From: Alkalilacustris brevis
GTDB lineage: Bacteria; Pseudomonadota; Alphaproteobacteria; Rhodobacterales; Rhodobacteraceae
Length of the DNA stretch: 58,978 bases
Reading direction: 5' to 3'
NCBI RefSeq assembly: GCF_003350345.1
Contig: NZ_QNVJ01000039.1
Coordinates: 1 to 58,978, forward strand
In this document: piece by piece, positions 54,709-58,978 of the stretch
Layout of the letters: every line of letters starts with the position of its first letter
How positions within the stretch are numbered: position 1 is the first letter of the stretch
Program-made: the position numbers and the translations under genes
The notes under the pieces: generated by a model
The model's input: only the letters and a program-made list of their open reading frames with translations
Told to the model about the DNA's origin: nothing
Database searches by the model: none

Positions 54709-55539
54709 TCAGACACGGCCAAGCAGCCGGTCAAGCATGCGTGTGCTCAACGCCCGGCGCAACAGCCCGATCAGATGGGTGGGAAAGGTGACGTAGTAAC
54801 GCGGTCGCGGGCGTCGCGCCTCGATCGCGTGGATCAGCTTGCGGGTGACAGCCTCGGGCGGCAGCTCGAACCGGTCGCGGCCAGCGCTTTCATACAGCCG
54901 CTTGCGCAGGCGCGTTCGGTACTGCTCGGCGCGCGGCGAGGCTTCCCAGTCGATCCAGCGCTCGAAATGGGCAATGGCGTTTTCGCGCAGGCGGCTGGTG
55001 ATGGGGCCTGGCTCGATCAGCACCACATCGATATTGGCGTCGCGCATTTCCAGCCGCATCACGTCGCTCAGCCCCTCCAGCGCGAACTTGGTCGCGACAT
55101 AGGCCCCGCGCCATTTCAGCCCCGCAAAGCCCAGAACCGAAGAACATTGCACGATCCGCCCGTGCCCTTGCGCCCGCATCAAGGGAATCACCGCACGGGA
55201 CAGGCTGTGCCAGCCAAAGAAATTGGCCTCGAATATGGCGCGCAGGGCATCGGTGGGCAGGTCTTCGACGGCGCCGGGCGTGGCGTGAGCGCCATTGTTG
55301 AACAGCGCATCCAGCCGCCCGCCGGTCGCTGCGGAAAGTTCCGCCACCGCCGAATGAATGCTGGCCTCGTCGGTATAGTCTATGCGCAGGGTCTCAAGCC
55401 CCTCGGCACGCAGCCGGTCGCAATCGGCCGCCCGCCGGCAGGCCGCAAAGACACGCCATCCCCGCGCCGCCAGCGCATGTGCCGCATGATACCCGATGCC
55501 CGACGAGCAACCGGTGATCAGTATGACGCGCTGTTCCAT
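54709..55539 (-). CDS. SDR-family oxidoreductase
   Basis: A classical short-chain dehydrogenase, 276 residues: TGCSSGIG (9-16) for the nucleotide, NNGAH (81-85), catalytic Ser (SSVLG, about 134), Tyr147 and Lys151 in [12 protein letters not shown]. The C-terminal basic region ([20 protein letters not shown]) resembles membrane-associated SDRs. The substrate is unknown. The ATG at 55539 is chosen for the fold; the longer frame adds unrelated sequence. It is divergent from parC. Confidence 0.9.
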   Translation of the reverse strand: MEQRVILITGCSSGIGYHAAHALAARGWRVFAACRRAADCDRLRAEGLETLRIDYTDEASIHSAVAELSAATGGRLDALFNNGAHATPGAVEDLPTDALRAIFEANFFGWHSLSRAVIPLMRAQGHGRIVQCSSVLGFAGLKWRGAYVATKFALEGLSDVMRLEMRDANIDVVLIEPGPITSRLRENAIAHFERWIDWEASPRAEQYRTRLRKRLYESAGRDRFELPPEAVTRKLIHAIEARRPRPRYYVTFPTHLIGLLRRALSTRMLDRLLGRV

Positions 55540-55703
55540 GCCTGCCTCTTGCCTTTTTGCGCCGACATCCAGCCGCTCGCGCGGCCGCATTGCTCGTTAA
55601 GACCAGCATCGCGTGCAGGGCGCAAGCCCGCGCAAGGGCGACGCGCTCATGCAGCCCGAATTGCCACTGGACCGTGCGGCGCGCGCACTCTAAACCCGGC
55701 GAC

Positions 55704-58013
<2,310 letters not shown>

Positions 58014-58089
58014 TCGTGGCCGTGCAGGATGCGGCCGCTTGATTGTGTTGTGGCGACAGCTCGTCTAAACACGGGGAGAGACGACAAGG

Positions 58090-58749
58090 ATGGAGCCGAT
58101 GCCCGCAATAGCCCGCAAATTTCGCCCGCTTGCACTGATCTGCGGCCTCGCGCTGCTGGCGGCCTGTGGCACGACCCGTGATCTGGAAGGCCCGGTGGAG
58201 CCGCTTGGCGATTTCTACCTTGGCCATAATATCGTGGTTGCCGAAAACGCCCAGCGCGGGCCACTCTCGCGCGAGGCGGACCCGGAGGAATGGCAGGAAT
58301 CCCTCACCGCCGAAATCGACCGCCGCTTCCGCCGGTTCGATGGCGATCGGCTCTATCACCTCGCCATCAATGTCGAGGCTTATGTTCTTGCAGTGCCGGG
58401 CATCCCGGTAGTGGCCGCACCGAAATCGGCACTGATCTTCGGGGTCACGGTCTGGGACGATGCCGCGGGCGGCAAGATCAACGAAGAACCACATCGCATC
58501 ACCGTGCTGGAGAACCTCAGCGGTGAGACTGTCATCAGCTCCGGCCTGACGCAAACCCGCGAGCAGCAGATGCAAAACCTATCGATCAACGCGGCCAGCG
58601 CAATCGAACGCTGGCTGCGCCGCAACAGCGAATGGTTCGGGGGCAACGAACCCACATTGCTGAGCGACGACGATGCGGCTTCCGACGCCGAGGGCATGGG
58701 GCCGGAGATCGAGGTTTTCGACCCTGCGGCCACCGCGCCACAGGCCTGA
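58090..58749 (+). CDS. Putative lipoprotein of unknown function
   Basis: A 219-residue protein with a signal ending in lipobox LAAC (Cys 26 if the ATG at 58090 is used; 22-residue signal from an ATG at 58099). The mature part (GDFYLGHNIVVAENA, LYHLAINVEAYVLAVPGIP, SALIFGVTVWDDAAGGKINE) looks like an alpha/beta domain I do not recognise. The C-terminus is acidic. It follows parC by 76 bases on the same strand and precedes tuf. Confidence 0.78.
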   Translation: MEPMPAIARKFRPLALICGLALLAACGTTRDLEGPVEPLGDFYLGHNIVVAENAQRGPLSREADPEEWQESLTAEIDRRFRRFDGDRLYHLAINVEAYVLAVPGIPVVAAPKSALIFGVTVWDDAAGGKINEEPHRITVLENLSGETVISSGLTQTREQQMQNLSINAASAIERWLRRNSEWFGGNEPTLLSDDDAASDAEGMGPEIEVFDPAATAPQA

Positions 58750-58827
58750 ACGCCGGGCGCACCGGCACCTTCCCGCCACATGGCACGATGCAGCGTGCGC
58801 GCTGTTTCCCGGATACGCACGAAGCCC

Positions 58828-58856
58828 TTGATTTTCGCGCGTGCAGTGAGTAGACG
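58828..58856 (+). promoter_or_regulatory. Candidate promoter of tuf
   Basis: TTGATT (58828-58833) and TAGACG (58851-58856) are 17 bases apart, 60 bases before the tuf ATG. A small GGCCC/GGGCC hairpin lies in the leader (58875-58890). Confidence 0.55.
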
Positions 58857-58916
58857 GCGCGCGATGCTCAACCGGGCCCATCGACGGGCCACAATCAAGA
58901 ACGGGGCGCCGCGACC

Positions 58917-58978
58917 ATGGCAAAGGCAAAGTTTGAACGCAACAAACCGCACGTCAACATTGGCACGATTGGCCACGT
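58917..58978 (+). CDS. tuf: Elongation factor Tu, 5' end only
   Basis: The window ends after 62 bases that read [20 protein letters not shown], the invariant N-terminus of EF-Tu, the GTPase that delivers aminoacyl-tRNA to the ribosome. The rest of the gene is outside the window. Confidence 0.97.
   Translation, partial: MAKAKFERNKPHVNIGTIGH

Overview
The window is one GC-rich stretch of alphaproteobacterial chromosome. Gene order and protein character suggest a member of the Rhodobacteraceae. The evidence is the set pckA / chvI-chvG-hprK-rapZ-EIIA-ptsH, the run folK, rpoZ, rel/spoT, DUF2062, pdxJ, acpS, lepB, rnc, era, DUF1491, a methylsuccinyl-CoA dehydrogenase (ethylmalonyl-CoA pathway) and a Rhodobacter-type porin. 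Nearly all of it is core housekeeping DNA. I saw no phage, insertion sequence, CRISPR array, rRNA or tRNA gene.

Layout. 1-5.9 kb: the rimP-nusA-ylxR-infB transcription/translation operon on the minus strand, with a promoter, an attenuator-like leader before rimP and a terminator after infB. 5.9-17.5 kb: the main accessory locus, read on the minus strand as aldehyde dehydrogenase, periplasmic binding protein, LivH, LivM, LivG, an elongated LivF, a second aldehyde dehydrogenase, an SDR protein without its catalytic triad, and a flotillin. A divergent AraC-family regulator sits at its head, next to 21-bp-spaced direct repeats. The two aldehyde dehydrogenases look like the vanillin/salicylaldehyde type, so import and oxidation of an aromatic or aryl compound is my best guess. 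17.5-23.3 kb: hemE, hemC, an OmpR-type response regulator, ribA with an overlapping L,D-transpeptidase, and a YggS-family PLP protein. 23.3-26.2 kb: repeat-rich DNA around a truncated porin-like gene, a full porin and a DUF3576 lipoprotein. 26.2-28.8 kb: mtgA, a GST-family protein and queG.

28.8-35.4 kb: the tightly coupled ChvI-ChvG / HprK-RapZ-EIIA-HPr operon, divergent from pckA. It links envelope or acid sensing, PTS phosphorylation state and gluconeogenesis. Two LacI-type operator-like sites lie upstream of pckA. 35.4-40.8 kb: a small lipoprotein, a TSUP permease, mcd, recO and a MltB-type transglycosylase. 40.9-49.1 kb: the minus-strand core run from DUF1491 to folK, including the stringent-response enzyme and RNA polymerase omega. 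49.2-58.98 kb: NYN-domain protein, ispH, rlmN, an IalB-family protein, small membrane proteins, rnhA, an SDR oxidoreductase, parC, a lipoprotein and the first 62 bases of tuf.

Non-coding structure is the other notable content. One family of multi-hairpin palindromic repeats occurs at about 0-0.2, 23.4-23.6 and 26.0-26.16 kb. A second short interspersed repeat (consensus around GGATATTT...AAGAAGAAGG) occurs three times beside gene 3' ends. Promoter and operator calls were made by eye; all function calls rest on recognising families, not on database searches.
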